Source of the DNA: Candidatus Blastococcus massiliensis AP3
GTDB taxonomy: Bacteria > Actinomycetota > Actinomycetes > Mycobacteriales > Geodermatophilaceae
DNA length: 54,288 nucleotides
Reading direction: 5' to 3'
Assembly (NCBI RefSeq): GCF_000582785.1
Contig: NZ_HG931173.1
Location: 1,417,912-1,472,199 of the forward strand
Position 1 is the first letter of the stretch. The number at the start of each line of letters is the position of its first letter. The notes under the pieces are model-generated. The model searched no databases. It had not been told where the DNA came from and worked only from the letters and a program-made list of their open reading frames with translations. The translations under genes were made by a program, and so were the position numbers. Below, one piece after another: positions 29,260 through 37,643 of the stretch.

Positions 29260-29958
29260 ATGACGACGCACCTCGCTACCCCCGCCCCCACGACTCCCGC
29301 CGAGCGGCCCGCCCGCTCCGCCGGCGCCCGCCTCCTGCCGCTGGCCGGCGGCGCGCTGATCGCCGGCTCGCTGCTCTACGTCGCCGGCATGGCCGTCTCG
29401 CCCCCGGCCGACTCGATGTCCGACGCCGACTACATCACCTCGCTGGCCCGCGACGAGGGCCGCACCACGCTCTCGGCCATGCTCCTGCACTACGGGAACC
29501 TGGCGCTGGCCCTGGCCTGGCTGGCCGCACCGGCGCTGGTCCGCGGTCGCCGCGGGAGCACCACCACGATCGTGGGTGCGCTCCTCTCGGCGATCGGCCT
29601 GGTGACCGTCACCGGCATGGTGCAGTTCGACTACTGGACCGGCGCGATCGGCAGTGAGCTCGACCAGGCCACAGCCGTGGCGCTGTTCGAGACCGTGAAC
29701 GGCTCCGTGGGGGTCGCCGTCGCCGGCACGCTCACCCTCTTCGGGCTGCTCGGCCCGGTGATCGGCTACTCGGGCCTGGCGCGGGCCGGCGTGATCAGCT
29801 GGTGGCTGGTCGCACCGTGCGTCGCGTCCCTGGTCGTCTCGATGGCGACGCCCTTCAGCCCGGTTCTGTTCGGCGCCTACGCCCTCGTCGGTGCCGTTCC
29901 GGCGTTCGCGGTCGGCCTGCGGATGATCCAGCGCAGCCGGATCGAGTCCGCCGTCTGA
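29260..29958 (+). CDS. Predicted six-helix membrane protein, unknown function
   Basis: The 232-residue product from ATG 29260 has about six hydrophobic segments (LLPLAGGALIAGSLLYVAGMAV; LLHYGNLALALAWLAAPALV; TIVGALLSAIGLVTVTGMV; VGVAVAGTLTLFGLLGPVIGYSGLA; WWLVAPCVASLVVSMATPF; FGAYALVGAVPAFAVGLRMI). No catalytic motif is visible. It is transcribed divergently from the two-component pair, a common position for a target gene of the regulator. It does not match any family I can name with confidence. Confidence 0.75.
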   Translation: MTTHLATPAPTTPAERPARSAGARLLPLAGGALIAGSLLYVAGMAVSPPADSMSDADYITSLARDEGRTTLSAMLLHYGNLALALAWLAAPALVRGRRGSTTTIVGALLSAIGLVTVTGMVQFDYWTGAIGSELDQATAVALFETVNGSVGVAVAGTLTLFGLLGPVIGYSGLARAGVISWWLVAPCVASLVVSMATPFSPVLFGAYALVGAVPAFAVGLRMIQRSRIESAV

Positions 29959-29977
29959 CCCCAGGGACACCTCGTCC

Positions 29978-30023
29978 GCACAGTTGGCCTCTGCCCACCC
30001 TGGTGGGCAGAGGCCGACTGTGC
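29978..30023. repeat. Palindromic repeat, copy 2 (22-bp stem, 2-base loop)
   Basis: 29978-29999 and 30002-30023 form a 22-bp stem with a single G-T wobble and a 2-base loop (CT). The core AGTTGGCC-TC-TGCCC matches copy 1 at 7619-7656 (AGTCGGCC-CT-TGCCC), and the opposite arms carry the matching GA and AG. It lies between two converging genes, where it could stop transcription from both sides. Confidence 0.85.
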
Positions 30024-30051
30024 GTGCAGGTACTTGTCGCGGAGAGCCCGG

Positions 30052-31863
30052 TCAGCCCTCGGCGAGCTCGGAGGCGGCCAGCCAGGCCTCCTCGACCTCG
30101 GTCTTCTCCGCCTGCAGCTCCTTGAGCTTCGCGTCGAGCTCGGCGGACTTCGCGTAGTCGGTCGCAGCCGCGGCCAGCTGCTCGTGCAGCTTCTTCTCGT
30201 CGGCGTCCAGCTTGAGCATCCGCCGCTCCAGCTTGGCCGCCTCCTTCCTCGCCGCGCGGGCGTCGCCCGCCGAGGCCGCCGGCCGGCTCGCCGCCGAGCC
30301 GCTCGACGAGCCGCCCCCGGACGCCGTCGTCAGCGGGGCTCCCCCGGCCGCCCGGCGCCGCAGGTACTCGTCCACCCCGCCGGGCAGCTCGGCGAGCGTG
30401 CCGTCGCCGAGCAGCGCCACCACCTTGTCGCACACCCGGTCGACGAAGTACCGGTCGTGGCTGACCACCAGCACGGTGCCGGGGAACGAGTCGAGCAGGT
30501 CCTCCAGCGCGGTCAGGGTGTCGATGTCGAGGTCGTTGGTCGGCTCGTCGAGCACCAGCACGTTCGGCTCGGCCATGAGCAGCCGCAGCAGTTGCAGCCG
30601 CCGCCGCTCGCCGCCGGAGAGGTCACCGACCGGCGTCCACTGCCGGTTGGCGGCGAACCCGAACCGCTCGGCCAGGGTCGAGGCGGAGATCTCCTGGTTG
30701 CCGATCCGCGCGATGCGGGCGACGTCCTGCACCGCCTCGAGCACCCGGGCCTTCGGCGGCAGTTCGGTGACGTGCTGCGACAGGTAGGCCGGTGCCACGG
30801 TCTGCCCGACGACGATGCGGCCGGAGTCCGGCTGCGTCTCGCCCACGAGCAGCTTGAGCAGCGAGGTCTTGCCCGCGCCGTTCACGCCGACGATGCCGAT
30901 CCGGTCGCCGGGCCCCACGTTCCAGGTCAGGTCCTTGAAGAGCGTGCGCGGCCCGTCGTCGGTGGGGACGGCGTAGGAGACGTCCTCGACGTCGTAGACC
31001 GTCTTGCCGAGCCGCTTGGCGGCGAAGCCCTTGAGCGCCATCGAGTCGCGGGCCGGCGGCTCGTCGGCGATGAGCGCCTGCGCGGCCTCGATGCGGAACT
31101 TCGGCTTGCTGGTGCGGGCCGGCGGGCCACGCCGCAGCCAGGCCAGCTCCTTGCGCACCAGGTTCATCCGGCGCTCCTCGGTGACCGCCGAGATCCGGGC
31201 CCGCTCCGCCCGAGCCAGGGTGTACGCCGAGTAGCCGCCCTCGTAGGAGTGCACGCTGCCGTCGGCGACCTCCCACGTCGTGGTGCAGACCTCGTCGAGG
31301 AACCACCGGTCGTGGGTGACGACCACCATGCCGCCGGCGCGGGCCTTCACGTACTCGGCCAGCCAGGCGACGCCCTCGACGTCGAGGTGGTTGGTCGGCT
31401 CGTCGAGCACCAGCAGGTCCAGGGGGCGGATCAGCTGCGCGGCCAGCGCGACGCGGCGCCGCTCGCCACCGGACATGGGGGCGACGGGCGCGTCCAGGCC
31501 CATCCGGTCGAGCTCCAGGCCGGCGAGCACGCTGCGCACGGCGGGGTCGGCTGCCCACTCGTGCTCGGCGGCGAACATCGACGTCGGCAGCACGACGTCG
31601 CGCACCGTCGTCCCCGGCGGGAGCGTGCCGAGCTGGTCGAGGACGCCCATGGCGAGGTCGCCGCGGCGGGTGACCCGTCCGGAGTCGGGCTCGTCGGTGC
31701 CGGTCAGCAGGGACAGCAGCGTGGACTTGCCGCCGCCGTTGCGCCCGACGACGCCGATCCGTTCGCCGGCGGCGACGCCCAGGGAGACGTCGTCGAGGAT
31801 CACGGTCGTGCCGTGCGCCTTGTGCACCCGCTCGAGGTTGACCAGGTTCAGGGGTGCGCTCAT
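30052..31863 (-). CDS. ABC-F family ATPase (Uup-like)
   Basis: This ~603-residue protein has two ATP-binding cassettes and no membrane domain. NBD1 has Walker A GRNGGGKST, signature MSGGERRRVALA and Walker B LLVLDEPTNHLD. NBD2 has GVNGAGKTS, LSGGERRRLQLL and LVLDEPTNDLD. The inter-domain linker (about 230-270, rich in Arg/Lys) is the ribosome-contacting region in ABC-F proteins. A C-terminal coiled coil (KEAAKLERRMLKLDADEKKLHEQL...) resembles Uup, which also binds branched DNA. ABC-F proteins act on the ribosome, not in transport. ATG 31863 was chosen with a GATACT box 8 bases upstream. GTG 31866 is also possible. Confidence 0.93.
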   Translation of the reverse strand: MSAPLNLVNLERVHKAHGTTVILDDVSLGVAAGERIGVVGRNGGGKSTLLSLLTGTDEPDSGRVTRRGDLAMGVLDQLGTLPPGTTVRDVVLPTSMFAAEHEWAADPAVRSVLAGLELDRMGLDAPVAPMSGGERRRVALAAQLIRPLDLLVLDEPTNHLDVEGVAWLAEYVKARAGGMVVVTHDRWFLDEVCTTTWEVADGSVHSYEGGYSAYTLARAERARISAVTEERRMNLVRKELAWLRRGPPARTSKPKFRIEAAQALIADEPPARDSMALKGFAAKRLGKTVYDVEDVSYAVPTDDGPRTLFKDLTWNVGPGDRIGIVGVNGAGKTSLLKLLVGETQPDSGRIVVGQTVAPAYLSQHVTELPPKARVLEAVQDVARIARIGNQEISASTLAERFGFAANRQWTPVGDLSGGERRRLQLLRLLMAEPNVLVLDEPTNDLDIDTLTALEDLLDSFPGTVLVVSHDRYFVDRVCDKVVALLGDGTLAELPGGVDEYLRRRAAGGAPLTTASGGGSSSGSAASRPAASAGDARAARKEAAKLERRMLKLDADEKKLHEQLAAAATDYAKSAELDAKLKELQAEKTEVEEAWLAASELAEG

Positions 31864-31901
31864 CACCCCCCAGTATCCCCGGAGTCCCCCGGCCTCCTCC
31901 G

Positions 31902-33803
31902 TCAGGGGACGACGACCTCCGCGGACACCGAGTCGCTGTTGCCGCCGAAGTCCGCGACGGTCAGCTGCACGAGCAGCGGGGTGCCGCTCTCCAGCGTCTC
32001 GAAGTCGTACTGCAGGTTCGGCAGGTCGGCGTACAGGCCGACGTCGGTCGCCGGCTCCCAGGACTGCGTGCCGTCCGCGGCGACCACCAGCAGCTTGGGC
32101 ACGATGATCCCCTCCGGGTCGGCGGTGAGCTCGCCGTAGGTGCCCGCGGCGGAGTAGCCGTAGTAGGTCTCGTTGAGCACCTCCCCGCTCTCCGGGTCGA
32201 ACGTGATGGTCAGCGTGACGTCCCGGTACTCCTCGTCCTCGCCCGGCGCGTAGTAGGCCAGCGGGACGTCGATCGTGGCGACCTCGGCGTCGTCGTCGTA
32301 GGCCAGCGTCAGGTAGGCGTAGGAGGTGTCGATGCCGTCGCTGATCGTCATGACCGTGAGGTCGAAGATGCCCAGCACGTCACCGGAGCCGTCCTCGGCG
32401 ACCTCGGCCTGCTCCTCGCCGAAGTAGGTGACCGAGCCGTCGTCGCCGGGCTCGCCGTAGCTGATCGACGACCACACCACGTTGTCGGCCGCGGCCGAAT
32501 CGAAGCTGGCGAAGAAGTTCAGGCCGTCCTCGTCGAAGAAGACCTCCGCACTGCCGTCGCCGGCGAAGACCGGCTGCCGGTCGACGGGGATCGAGGAGCC
32601 CGCGTCGAAGTAGCTGGACAGGAAGCCGCCCCACGCCTGCGCGCTCTCCACCGAGGCGTAGTCCGGGCTCAGCAGGTCCTCCGTCGGCGGGAAGTAGATC
32701 GACAGCCCGCTGGCGCCCAGAGCCGCGGGCCCCGCCACCTTGTAGGGGACGGCGTCGTCGATCGCCCGGATGAGCGCGTCGGCCCGGTCGGAGACGTCGA
32801 GCGCGTCGACGCCGATCTCCGCGGCCAGCAGGCCGAGGTCGGCCATGTGCGTGTCGACCTCCGGGTCGGGGTCGCGACCGAAGGAGAGCACCTCGGCGCG
32901 CTCCCGGCCGACGACGGGGGCGATGTCCGCGGCCCGCGAGCTGAGGGCGTCGCTGAACTCGGCGAGGGCCTCGTCGACGGCGGCCATCCGGTTCAGGTCG
33001 ATCATCGACAGGGTGATGTCCGCGCCGGTGCCTTCCTCGTCGGCCTGCGCGGCGAACCCGTCGACGATCGCCGTCCCCAGGGTGTCGACGTCGGCGTCCG
33101 GGTCGTCGGCGGCCACCTGGAAGGCGCGGTAGTCCCAGCCGTGGCCGGGCTCCAGCTCCTGGCTGGCGATCATCCGGTCGGCCAGCGGCGCCATCGCGCT
33201 CGCCGTCTCGTACGTGGCCATCAGGCAGGCGTCGAAGCCGAGCAGGTCCAGCTTCTCCAGCCCGGCCTCCTCCAGCCCGTCGGCGATGCCGTCGTGCAGC
33301 TCCTCCAGGGTGAGCGTGCTCATGTCCGAGCCCTCGTCCCCGCCGACGCCGGGCCACGAGGCGCCGTGGTCGCTGATGACCAGCGCGTAGCGCTCGGCGG
33401 GGTGGTCGGCGATGCCGCGGGCGATGAAGTCGGCCAGCTGCTCGGGGTCGCCGGTGTCGACGTCGCCCAGGTCCTCGAGCTCCTCGGCGCTGCCCTGCCC
33501 GATGGACAGGTACTTGGCTCCCACCCAGTCGTCGATGCCGAGCAGGGGATCGCTGCTGTAGCCCTCCGCGCGGTCCACCATGGCCGCGACCTGCAGGTTC
33601 TCCTGCGAACCCACCTCGGCGAACTCGTCGAGGTCGGCGAGCAGGTAGGGCTCGAGGTCGGTGTCGGCGATCGAGTAGACGAGCACCGTCCAGCCCTCGC
33701 CCTCGGCGACCGCACCGGCGCCCGGTTCCCCGGACCCGCCCGTGCACCCCGCCGTCACCAGCACGCACGCCGTCACACCCAGGACCGACCACCGACGACG
33801 CAT
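31902..33803 (-). CDS. Clostripain-like (C11) cysteine peptidase lipoprotein
   Basis: The 633-residue product has a lipoprotein signal (LGVTACVLVTAGC, acylated Cys at about position 20) followed by a Gly-rich spacer. The C11 fold follows: TVLVYSIADTDLEPYLLADLDEFAEVG at the start, catalytic His146 in SDHGASW and catalytic Cys193 in FDACLMATYE. The remaining ~400 residues extend through the peptidase fold into a beta-rich C-terminal region with several acidic stretches (possible Ca2+ sites, inference). Clostripains cut after Arg (or Lys), often after self-processing. It is anchored on the outer face of the cell. 104 bases separate it from the upstream transglutaminase gene. Confidence 0.87.
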   Translation of the reverse strand: MRRRWSVLGVTACVLVTAGCTGGSGEPGAGAVAEGEGWTVLVYSIADTDLEPYLLADLDEFAEVGSQENLQVAAMVDRAEGYSSDPLLGIDDWVGAKYLSIGQGSAEELEDLGDVDTGDPEQLADFIARGIADHPAERYALVISDHGASWPGVGGDEGSDMSTLTLEELHDGIADGLEEAGLEKLDLLGFDACLMATYETASAMAPLADRMIASQELEPGHGWDYRAFQVAADDPDADVDTLGTAIVDGFAAQADEEGTGADITLSMIDLNRMAAVDEALAEFSDALSSRAADIAPVVGRERAEVLSFGRDPDPEVDTHMADLGLLAAEIGVDALDVSDRADALIRAIDDAVPYKVAGPAALGASGLSIYFPPTEDLLSPDYASVESAQAWGGFLSSYFDAGSSIPVDRQPVFAGDGSAEVFFDEDGLNFFASFDSAAADNVVWSSISYGEPGDDGSVTYFGEEQAEVAEDGSGDVLGIFDLTVMTISDGIDTSYAYLTLAYDDDAEVATIDVPLAYYAPGEDEEYRDVTLTITFDPESGEVLNETYYGYSAAGTYGELTADPEGIIVPKLLVVAADGTQSWEPATDVGLYADLPNLQYDFETLESGTPLLVQLTVADFGGNSDSVSAEVVVP

Positions 33804-33907
33804 GGACCCTCATCCGCTCCGCCCTCCGCCGCGGTGGCCGGGGCACGGCGGCATCGTGGCAGGTCAGCGGGCGGCAGCGGGTCGGATCGCCCCCGGTGTG
33901 TCTCCGC

Positions 33908-34798
33908 TCACGCCAGGCGGGTGACCTCCACCGTCACGGTGTGCCCCTCGCTGCTGGGGCCGGAGAACAGGCCCTTGAACGGCGGGACGTCGCCGTAGTC
34001 CCGGCCCCGCCCGAGGGTCACGTGCCGGCTGCCGATCGGCACGGAGTTGGTCGGGTCGAAGCCGTTCCAGCCGCCGTCCCACCACTCGACCCAGGCGTGG
34101 CTCTCCCCGGTGACCGCGGTGCCGATCTCGCCGTCCGGCCGGGGGTGCAGGTAGCCGGAGACGTAGCGCGCCGGCAGCCCGAGTGCGCGGAGGAGTCCGA
34201 TGGTGACGTGCGAGATGTCCTGGCAGACGCCCTTGGCCGACCGCCAGGCCTGCATCGCGTTGGTCTTCACGTTGGTGGACCCCGACAGGTACTCCATGTG
34301 GTCGTGCACGAACGCGCAGACCAGCGGCCCGGCGTCGCGCGGCAGTGCGTCGCCGAGGGCGTCCCGGGCGGCGGCGACGACGTCGTCGTCGATGGCGGTG
34401 AGCGGGGTCGGGCTCAGGAACTCGCCGTACTCCTCGCGCACCTCCCGGCCGGTCAGCGCCGCCCAGCCCAGCCGGTCGTGCGCGGCCAGGTCCGGCCCGG
34501 CTTCCACGATCGACGTGCCGGTCACCACGAGCTCGGAGTGCGGGGAGTGCAGGTCGAAGGCGGTCACCGTCGACCCCCAGTAGTCGCGGTACGCGTAGGC
34601 GGTGGCCGCCGGCTCGATCTCCACCCGTGAGCGCAGCGTCGTCTGCCGGGCGCTGTTCTCCGGCGTCAGCCGGGCCTCGTTGTAGGAGGAGCGGACCGGC
34701 CCGCTGTAGTGGAAGCGGGTGCGGTGCACGATCTGCAACCGCCACCGGGTCGCCGTCCGGGGGCTCGTCGCCTGCGCCTGGGCCTGTGTCTGCGTCAC
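33908..34798 (-). CDS. Transglutaminase-like protein (ATP-grasp/alpha-E operon)
   Basis: The 296-residue product has the N-terminal bacterial transglutaminase-like domain (WRLQIVHRTRFHYSGPVRSSYNEARLTP) and the papain-like catalytic core. The core triad is Cys192 in GVCQDISH, His234 in ESHAWVEWW and Asp248 in FDPTNS. There is no signal peptide, so it acts in the cytosol. The first residues are Gln-rich (VTQTQAQAQATS). GTG 34798 overlaps the alpha-E stop. Members of this three-gene set are predicted, from comparative genomics, to make, cross-link or cleave a peptide-like product, and the substrate is not known. Confidence 0.9.
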   Translation of the reverse strand: MTQTQAQAQATSPRTATRWRLQIVHRTRFHYSGPVRSSYNEARLTPENSARQTTLRSRVEIEPAATAYAYRDYWGSTVTAFDLHSPHSELVVTGTSIVEAGPDLAAHDRLGWAALTGREVREEYGEFLSPTPLTAIDDDVVAAARDALGDALPRDAGPLVCAFVHDHMEYLSGSTNVKTNAMQAWRSAKGVCQDISHVTIGLLRALGLPARYVSGYLHPRPDGEIGTAVTGESHAWVEWWDGGWNGFDPTNSVPIGSRHVTLGRGRDYGDVPPFKGLFSGPSSEGHTVTVEVTRLA

Positions 34799-35772
34799 CC
34801 TGCCTCCTCCGGCACCCACACCTGAGGCGCCTGCTCGGTGAAGAAGCGGTGGGTCACCGCGGCGCTGGCCGCCGAGCACGTCCGCTGCAGCTCCTCCAGC
34901 CGGGCCGGCAGCTGCGCCAGCAGGTCCGGCGTGCTCATGAACTCCAGCATCGTGCGCGCCCGGCCGACGATGCGGTGGGCCTCCCCGGCGACCCCGATCC
35001 GGGCGGCGTCGCGCACCGTCGAGCGCTCGAGCTCGGCCAGGCACGCCTCGGCCTGCACCAGGGAGGCGAACACCGACCGCGGGAAGAGCCGGTCGAGCAG
35101 CAGGAACTCCGCCGCCCGGCTGGAGTCGACGACGCCGCGGTAGGTGCGCAGGTAGGGCTCGTAGGCGCCGGTCGAGCGCAGCACCAGGGTCCAGGACGGC
35201 GCGGCGTCACCGGCCAGCACGCGGGTGGACAGCATCCGCGAGGTCATGTCGATGCGCTCGAGCGAGCGGCCGAGGATGAGGAACAGCCAGCTCTCGTCGC
35301 GGCTCATCGTCGCGTCCGCCAGCCCGAACACCATCGCCGAGCGCTCGCGGACGAACCGGAACAGCGAGTGCGGTCCGTACCGGCGGGCCATCGTGCGCTG
35401 CTGCGGGAGCGCGTTGTGCGTGACGTTGAGCGACTCCCAGATCTCCGCGCTCAGCACCTCGCGGGCGCCGCGGGCATTCTCGCGGGCGGCGGACAGTGCG
35501 CCGACGATGGAGCTCGGGCTGGTGCGGTCGAACGCGAGGGCGGCCAGCACCCGCTCGGTGTCCGCCTCCGGCTGCGCTTCCTCCCGCCCCTCCACCCCGA
35601 CGGCATCCGGGGCGCCCATGAGCGCGAGCAGGTTGGCGCAGGCCCGGCGCTCGTCGATCCACGGGTCCTCGACCAGGCGCTGCGTGTGCACGTCGAGGAT
35701 CCGCGAGGTGTCGTCGGCCCGCTCGACGTAGCGGCCGATCCAGAACAGCGACTCCGCGATCCGGCTCAGCAC
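34795..35772 (-). CDS. Alpha-E domain protein (DUF403)
   Basis: This 325-residue all-helical protein has the family's opening LSRIAESLFWIGRYVERADDTSRILDVH and the internal ESLNVTHNALPQQ and ERIDMTSRML segments. Alpha-E proteins almost always occur with a circularly permuted ATP-grasp and a transglutaminase, as here, and their biochemical role is unknown. GTG 35772 overlaps the upstream ATP-grasp stop by 7 bases (GTGCTGA). Confidence 0.92.
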   Translation of the reverse strand: MLSRIAESLFWIGRYVERADDTSRILDVHTQRLVEDPWIDERRACANLLALMGAPDAVGVEGREEAQPEADTERVLAALAFDRTSPSSIVGALSAARENARGAREVLSAEIWESLNVTHNALPQQRTMARRYGPHSLFRFVRERSAMVFGLADATMSRDESWLFLILGRSLERIDMTSRMLSTRVLAGDAAPSWTLVLRSTGAYEPYLRTYRGVVDSSRAAEFLLLDRLFPRSVFASLVQAEACLAELERSTVRDAARIGVAGEAHRIVGRARTMLEFMSTPDLLAQLPARLEELQRTCSAASAAVTHRFFTEQAPQVWVPEEAG

Positions 35773-37379
35773 GAGCGACCACCCCCACCAGCGAGGTCCT
35801 TCTGCTGTTGCTGCTGCTGGGACTGGGCGAGCGCGTGGTCGGTGACCGGGCCGGGATCGGGAGCCGGCACCTCGTCGGGCGGGTCGACCGGCGTGAGGTC
35901 GAGGGTCGTGGAGTCGCGCGGCTCGTCGTCGCCGGCGCCGGCCGGCCGGGGTGGGCTGAGCACCCAGGTGTCCTTGGACCCGCCGCCCTGGCTCGAGTTG
36001 ACCACCAGCTCGCCCTCGGGCAGCGCCACGCGGGTGAGCCCACCGGGGAGCACCCACACCTTCTCCCCGTCGTTGACCGCGAACGGCCGGAGGTCCACGT
36101 GCCGGGGCGCGATCCGGCCGCCGATCAGGGTCGGGCAGGTGGACAGGCCGATCGGCTTCTGGGCGATCCAGTCGCGCGGCCGGGCCCGCACCTTGCCGGC
36201 GAGCTCGGTCAGCGTCTCCTCGTCGGCCCGCGGGCCGATGACGATCCCCTTGCCGCCGGAGCCGTCGACCGGCTTGAGGACCAGCTGGTCGAGCGAGTCC
36301 AGCACCCACTCGACGGTGTCCCGGTCGTCGAGCCGGTGCGTCTCGGCGTTCTGCAGCACCGGCTCCTCCCCCAGGTAGTAGCGGATCAGGTCGGGCACCC
36401 ACGTGTAGATCAGCTTGTCGTCGGCGACGCCGTTGCCGACGGCGTTGGCGATGGTGACCCGGCCGGCGCGGGCGGCGTTGAGGACGCCGGCGCAGCCGAT
36501 CACCGAGTCGGGCCGGAAGTGCACCGGGTCGAGGAACTCGTCGTCGATCCGGCGGTAGATGACGTCGACGCGGCGCTGGCCGTCGGTCGTCCGCATGCTC
36601 ACCTGGTTGCCGGCGCAGACGAGGTCGCGGCCCTCGACCAGCTCGACACCCATCTGCCGGGCGAGCAGCGCGTGCTCGAAGTACGCGGAGTTGTAGACGC
36701 CCGGGGTGAGGACGACGACGGTCGGGTCGGCGAGGTTCGAGGGGGCGCTCGCCTTGAGCGCGGCCAGCAGCCGGCTGGGGTAGTCGTCGACCGGCTGGAT
36801 GCGGTGGTCGGCGAACAGCTCGGGCAGCACCTGGCTCATCGCCGCGCGGTTGGTGATCACGTAGCTGACGCCCGACGGGGAGCGCAGGTTGTCCTCGAGC
36901 ACCCGGAAGTCGCCGGCCTCGTCGCGGACCAGGTCGATGCCGCTCACGTGCACCCGGACGCCGTTGGGCGGCACCAGCCCGTGCGCCTGGCGGTGGAAGT
37001 GCGCGCTGGTGGTGACCACGCTGCGCGGGACGATGCGGTCGGCGAACACCTGACCGGCGCCGTAGACGTCGGCGAGGAAGGCCTCCAGTGCGTGCACCCG
37101 CTGGGCGACGCCGCGCTCGATGACGTCCCACTCCTCGGCGCCGATGACCCTCGGCACGATGTCCAGCGGGAACGGGTGTTCCTCGCCGGCGTGCGCGAAG
37201 GTGACGCCGGCGTCCCGGTAGGTCTGGCTGAGCAGGTCGGCCCGGGCGACGAGCTCGTCGCCGTCGATCGGCTGCAGCGAGGCGAACAGTCCCGCGTACG
37301 GCGGTCGCGCCCGGCCGGCCTCGCCGAACATCTCGTCCCACTGGTCGCCCAGCGGGTAGTCGTCGAAGAGGTCCGCCAT
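35766..37379 (-). CDS. Circularly permuted ATP-grasp protein (DUF404/DUF407)
   Basis: The 537-residue product has the permuted ATP-grasp core: VHVSGIDLVRDEAGDFRVLEDNLRSPSGVSYV, the TPGVYNSAYFEHALLARQMGVELVEGRDL region, and the nucleotide loop LVLKPVDGSGGKGIVIGP. The enzyme class ligates a carboxylate to an amine using ATP. After residue ~485 the chain becomes disordered and ends with a glutamine tract (QSQQQQQQK) and GGGG. ATG 37379 fits a typical start (MADLFDDYPLGDQWDEMF). It is the first gene of the ATP-grasp / alpha-E / transglutaminase operon. In mycobacteria the first two are fused or adjacent. Confidence 0.92.
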   Translation of the reverse strand: MADLFDDYPLGDQWDEMFGEAGRARPPYAGLFASLQPIDGDELVARADLLSQTYRDAGVTFAHAGEEHPFPLDIVPRVIGAEEWDVIERGVAQRVHALEAFLADVYGAGQVFADRIVPRSVVTTSAHFHRQAHGLVPPNGVRVHVSGIDLVRDEAGDFRVLEDNLRSPSGVSYVITNRAAMSQVLPELFADHRIQPVDDYPSRLLAALKASAPSNLADPTVVVLTPGVYNSAYFEHALLARQMGVELVEGRDLVCAGNQVSMRTTDGQRRVDVIYRRIDDEFLDPVHFRPDSVIGCAGVLNAARAGRVTIANAVGNGVADDKLIYTWVPDLIRYYLGEEPVLQNAETHRLDDRDTVEWVLDSLDQLVLKPVDGSGGKGIVIGPRADEETLTELAGKVRARPRDWIAQKPIGLSTCPTLIGGRIAPRHVDLRPFAVNDGEKVWVLPGGLTRVALPEGELVVNSSQGGGSKDTWVLSPPRPAGAGDDEPRDSTTLDLTPVDPPDEVPAPDPGPVTDHALAQSQQQQQQKDLAGGGGRSC

Positions 37380-37397
37380 GAGCCGAACCTAGTTGAC

Positions 37398-37450
37398 GGA
37401 GCCCCTGCCCCCCACCGCTCGCAGGCACGCGCCGGGCCCTGCAGGAGGCC
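37398..37450 (+). repeat. Diverged third copy of the stop-codon hairpin element
   Basis: The + strand reads GGAGCCCC-TGCCCCCCACCGCTCGCA...GGGCCCTGCAGG. It aligns over most of its length with the elements at 46294-46350 and 51114-51170 in reverse orientation. Unlike those, it lies between two divergent gene starts, where no gene ends. The remaining gap (37451-37603) holds nothing I recognise. Confidence 0.6.
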
Positions 37451-37603
37451 ACGACAAGTCACCGTGCGAGCCACGGACGCAGGGCGCCGTCGGCCAACAA
37501 CCGCCGGTATGTGCGCGCCCCTCGGCGTCGACGGCACCGTCGAGCCGAGTCCCGTGCGGCGCTCCCCGGAACCAGCGGGGAAGACAGCAGGGGCCGGGAC
37601 GGT

Positions 37604-37631
37604 TACGGTGGCACTAGTTGAACTCTCAACC
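37604..37631 (+). promoter_or_regulatory. Pirin promoter with an overlapping inverted-repeat operator
   Basis: A TACGGT -10 box (37604-37609) is followed 7 bases later by the inverted repeat GTTGA-ACTC-TCAAC (37617-37630), which covers the expected transcription start. TTGA/TCAA half-sites of this type are typical of MarR-family operators. No regulator gene is next to it in the window. Confidence 0.5.
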
Positions 37632-37643
37632 GAGGAGGCCGGC

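Noticed and set aside
30212-30787. Serine-rich 191-codon + strand frame opposite the ABC-F gene
   Set aside because: It is a shadow frame; both ATP-binding cassettes are intact on the minus strand.
37393-37617. Possible small gene between ATP-grasp and pirin
   Set aside because: The product is low-complexity, no start signal is present, and the frame overlaps the repeat and the pirin promoter.
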